Notes under the pieces: model-generated | What the model saw: the letters and a program-made list of their open reading frames with translations, nothing else | Databases searched by the model: none | What the model was told of the DNA's origin: nothing | NCBI GenBank assembly: GCA_002840435.1 | Contig: PHAT01000004.1 | Span: forward strand, 248,001 to 312,000 | DNA length: 64,000 nt | Source of the DNA: Deltaproteobacteria bacterium HGW-Deltaproteobacteria-6 | GTDB lineage: Bacteria; Desulfobacterota; Syntrophia; Syntrophales; Smithellaceae | Direction of reading: 5' to 3' | Shown here: in pieces, positions 61,744 through 64,000 of the stretch | How the letters are laid out: the number at the start of each line of letters is the position of its first letter | How positions within the stretch are numbered: the stretch's first letter is position 1 | Program-made: the position numbers and the translations under genes

Positions 61744-62916
61744 ATGGAAGAAAAAAAACAATATGGTGGCCCGAAAGACAAATTAATTTTCCCGATCATT
61801 TCGGAACAGAAACCAGGCTGCGGCTGCGGGGCTGATACCTCCACGGACACGGTGAGCACACCTCCCGGAATGGATCAGGCCTTTGTAACCGGATCGATTG
61901 CCACACCCGCCGGCGCTATCCCGAAGGTAGGATCCGTATTAACAAGCCGGGATCGCTGGGGGACGATCAAAGCCCGCTGGGGCGTGGGCAGAATGGACTA
62001 TGCGATTGATCCCGGGCTTTACGCGTTGGGCCAACCTGATTCGAAATCGCCCGTTCTGGTTACCGCCAATTACAAAATGAGCTTTGATTATCTGAGGCAG
62101 GCCATCCCCGACCGAAACGCCTGGATTCTGGTTCTGGACACCAAAGGCATCAACGTCTGGTGTGCGGCGGGCAAAGGCACGTTCGGCACGGAGGAACTCG
62201 TCCGGAGAATAGAATTAAGCGGCCTTGCCAAAGTTGTCGGACACCGAATAATCATCCTTCCGCAACTTGGCGCTCCGGGAGTTGCGGCGCATCAGGTCAA
62301 ACAGCTATCCGGCTTCAAAGTTAATTACGGACCGGTGCGCGCCGTCGATTTGCCCGCTTATCTGGACGGCGGGATGCAAAAGACAAACCGGATGAGAGAA
62401 ATAACCTTTCCCCTGAAAGAACGCGCTGTCCTGATTCCCATTGAGCTTCTGTCAGCGTTCAGGCCCTTTTTGATGCTGTCGCTTGGTCTATTAGCCCTGG
62501 CAGGGCTCTTGGGGCCAGACAACTTTCTGATGAACCTCGTCCACATCGGATTGTTTGCCGTGGCGGCGCTCTTCCTGGCTGTTATGGGCGGAGCGGTAAT
62601 CAACCCCCTGCTTTTGCCCTGGCTGCCGGGACGCGCCTTCTCCGTTAAGGGATTGTTCATCGGATTGGTCATCGCCTCCGGGCTGATTTTTCTGTCCGGC
62701 GCCGATTTACAGTCGCCGGCGGGCGGGCTCGCCGCCTTGTCGTGGCTGCTGATTATCCCCGCCGTCGCCGCTTATCTGGCCATGAATTTTACAGGCTGCT
62801 CGACTTACACATCGCTGTCCGGTGTTAAAAAAGAAATGCGGTTTGCTTTACCGCTGGAAATCACGGCGGGAGTTCTCGGGCTGGCCGTGTGGATCACATC
62901 GCTGGTCATCGCATAG
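61744..62916 (+). CDS. hgcA: Mercury methylation corrinoid protein HgcA
   Basis: A 390-residue protein with the diagnostic HgcA cap-helix motif NVWCAAGK (N137-K144); C140 is the proposed lower-axial ligand to the corrinoid cobalt. The N-terminal 220 residues form the cytoplasmic corrinoid-binding domain (CO dehydrogenase/acetyl-CoA synthase corrinoid-protein type), and five membrane helices follow (about 225-388). HgcA carries the methyl group that is transferred to Hg(II), giving methylmercury, with HgcB as reductant; its normal cellular role is not settled. An extra Cys pair, PGCGCG, sits near residues 25-29. hgcB starts eight bases after the stop. Confidence 0.96.
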   Translation: MEEKKQYGGPKDKLIFPIISEQKPGCGCGADTSTDTVSTPPGMDQAFVTGSIATPAGAIPKVGSVLTSRDRWGTIKARWGVGRMDYAIDPGLYALGQPDSKSPVLVTANYKMSFDYLRQAIPDRNAWILVLDTKGINVWCAAGKGTFGTEELVRRIELSGLAKVVGHRIIILPQLGAPGVAAHQVKQLSGFKVNYGPVRAVDLPAYLDGGMQKTNRMREITFPLKERAVLIPIELLSAFRPFLMLSLGLLALAGLLGPDNFLMNLVHIGLFAVAALFLAVMGGAVINPLLLPWLPGRAFSVKGLFIGLVIASGLIFLSGADLQSPAGGLAALSWLLIIPAVAAYLAMNFTGCSTYTSLSGVKKEMRFALPLEITAGVLGLAVWITSLVIA

Positions 62917-62924
62917 GAGAAAAT

Positions 62925-63251
62925 ATGGAACGGATGACATACTTAAAAGACGTCGTAACCCTGGAAATGAATACGCAAAAATGCACCGGCTGCGGCATGT
63001 GCCTCACCGTCTGCCCGCATAATGTGTTTAAAATAATTGGGAAAAAAGCGGCAATTGCTGATCGCGACGCCTGCATGGAGTGCGGCGCCTGCAGCCGGAA
63101 CTGCAAGACAGGGGCCATCAGTGTTCAATCCGGCGTCGGTTGCGCGGCAGCCGTCATCAACGGCATGCTGGGGCTAAACGGCGGCGAATGCTGCTGCGGA
63201 CCTCAGACCAAGGAAGCGGACCCCGGAAGAAACTATGGTTGTTGCCCCTGA
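62925..63251 (+). CDS. hgcB: Mercury methylation ferredoxin HgcB
   Basis: A 108-residue ferredoxin with two [4Fe-4S] motifs: C20-x2-C-x2-C-x3-CP and C50-M-E-C-G-A-C-S-R-N-C, the latter the HgcB hallmark. Beyond the clusters there is C73 and several C-terminal cysteines (ECCCG at 88-92 and a final GCCP), matching the extra cysteine and terminal Cys pair thought to bind Hg(II) or pass electrons to the HgcA corrinoid. The ATG at 62925 is used because TAGGAG lies six to seven bases before it; the longer frame from 62889 overlaps hgcA without support. The extra triple Cys block is more than many HgcB proteins show. Confidence 0.95.
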   Translation: MERMTYLKDVVTLEMNTQKCTGCGMCLTVCPHNVFKIIGKKAAIADRDACMECGACSRNCKTGAISVQSGVGCAAAVINGMLGLNGGECCCGPQTKEADPGRNYGCCP

Positions 63252-63624
63252 GTACGCGTGAAGCGCATCTTGCGTGCCGCACCGGCCCGGCGGATGCCGG
63301 GTGAAGTGACACGGCGGCAAATGACGGGTGGATTCCGGTTGAAACCATCCGGATGATCCCCAGGCGCTTAAACATGGGTAAAATCAACCCATCTACTTAA
63401 TATTATTTACTTTATCTTTTGAGCTCTTGACTTTGACCGGGCTTTCCGGTAAGGATATCCCGGTCTTCTCAAATGACCTCAATGAATTATGGATATCGGA
63501 CTTGGGCAACATTTACACAGAATCACCTTCCGTAGCTATCATTGGGGATCTATGCGCCTTATCATCTCAAATTTCACAAAAAAAATCATTCCCGCCAAAA
63601 TGGGGGTAAAGGAGGAAATATATT
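63252..63624. other. Intergenic region between hgcB and the GAPDH-like gene
   Basis: About 370 bases without a credible gene. A GC-rich stem CCGGC/GCCGG (near 63281-63299) follows hgcB without a T tract. ACCGGG/CCCGGT (about 63436-63463) is an inverted repeat upstream of the GAPDH-like gene, and TTGACT (63427-63432) could be part of its promoter. The centre is AT-rich (63396-63420). Confidence 0.4.
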
Positions 63625-64000
63625 ATGGTAAAAAGTAGCACACAGGACAGCAGGCTGCCGGTACTCGGCATTAACAGTCTGGGACGAATCGGCAAACTGA
63701 CTCTGTGGCATCACGTCGGCAGAAAGTATTTTAAAGAAATCGTCGTTAATCAGGGCCGCGACATCGGCATGGGTATGGAAACCATTGCCCGCCTGATTGA
63801 AGCGGATGCCACCTACGGGTTGCTCCATCGTTTTCTCTACGGCTACAAGGCGCAGCCTTGTATACAGATTACGGATGAGAAAAACGGCAAGATGATCATT
63901 GACGGTATACCGGTAACGATTCTCCGCGAGCAGCGAAACCCCCTCAATATTCCCTGGCGTCAATATGGCGCGGATATTGTTGTGGATTGCAGCGGCAATT
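63625..64000 (+). CDS. Glyceraldehyde-3-phosphate dehydrogenase-like protein, 3' truncated
   Basis: An open frame runs from the ATG at 63625 off the right edge; 125 codons are seen. GINSLGRIGKLTLW is the NAD(P)-binding glycine motif of GAPDH-type dehydrogenases (usually GINGFGRIGR), followed by VVNQGRDIGM, DATYGLLHRF (the usual D-S-T-H-G position) and WRQYGADIVVDCSGN. The catalytic Cys domain lies beyond the window. The departures from the classic motifs suggest a divergent GAPDH or erythrose-4-phosphate-type paralogue. GGAGG lies nine bases before the ATG. It is not cotranscribed with hgcB as far as can be judged from the 373-base gap. Confidence 0.8.
   Translation, partial: MVKSSTQDSRLPVLGINSLGRIGKLTLWHHVGRKYFKEIVVNQGRDIGMGMETIARLIEADATYGLLHRFLYGYKAQPCIQITDEKNGKMIIDGIPVTILREQRNPLNIPWRQYGADIVVDCSGN

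Noticed and set aside
63586-63963. 125-codon minus-strand frame at the right edge
   Set aside because: The plus strand here encodes the start of a GAPDH-like protein with a good ribosome-binding site, so the minus frame is a shadow.
1-64000. Search for tRNA, rRNA, integrase or phage genes
   Set aside because: No tRNA cloverleaf, rRNA stretch, transposase or integrase motif was noticed on either strand; only short non-coding repeats suggest mobility.

Overview
The window looks like chromosome of a strictly anaerobic, syntroph-type member of the Desulfobacterota (old Deltaproteobacteria; Syntrophus/Smithella-like), not plasmid or phage. This rests on content: an hgcA-hgcB mercury-methylation pair, a phosphofructokinase with pyrophosphate-type active-site residues, acyl-CoA dehydrogenase, crotonase, family I CoA-transferase and phenylacetate-CoA ligase genes, and many PAS/REC/STAS/PilZ signalling proteins. 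No transposase, integrase, CRISPR, rRNA or tRNA was recognised.

Layout. 1-12 kb: the 3' end of an M24 peptidase gene, a radical SAM gene, a GNAT gene, an alanine racemase with a long unexplained C-terminal extension, a CHASE2 adenylate cyclase, a small desulforedoxin-like protein with a lysine-rich histone-like tail, a HerA/DUF853 ATPase and a hybrid histidine kinase. 12.4-17.2 kb: a three-gene operon in which a STAS protein precedes an ABC permease fused to two tandem substrate-binding domains, then the ATPase. 17.4-27.3 kb: a probable two-gene operon of PPi-type phosphofructokinase and a giant cyclic beta-1,2-glucan synthase. 27.7-35 kb: a WD40-caspase lipoprotein, a PAS protein, Kup and an anti-sigma/STAS pair. 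35-39.5 kb: paaK and a sulfate-type ABC importer with one permease. 39.9-43.5 kb: a four-gene signalling operon (PilZ-like, CheY, REC-CheX, REC-PilZ-Ser/Thr kinase). 43.9-46.1 kb: an ankyrin-caspase protein. 46.4-57.7 kb, all minus strand: acyl-CoA dehydrogenase, crotonase, chemoreceptor, secreted Cache-type protein, CoA-transferase subunits, GntP-family transporter and a NarX/NarL-type two-component system, together suggesting sensing, uptake and CoA activation of a carboxylate. 58-64 kb: a PAS-GGDEF cyclase, a C_GCAxxG_C_C protein, a MarR regulator, hgcA, hgcB and the start of a GAPDH-like gene.

Most notable observations: (1) marR-hgcA-hgcB, where the regulator has a Cys-rich C-terminus and inverted repeats overlap both candidate promoters; (2) the permease-SBP-SBP fusion operon led by a STAS protein; (3) two related inverted-repeat elements (1724-1990 and 34028-34155) that each begin exactly at the TGA stop codon of the upstream gene; (4) a near-identical promoter box before the STAS-ABC operon and before paaK; (5) two unrelated caspase-fold proteins within 16 kb; (6) a desulforedoxin/histone-H1-like fusion.

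Functions are assigned from motifs read by eye. Several starts were moved to internal codons where a Shine-Dalgarno sequence or the family N-terminus supports it, and the reason is given with each gene.
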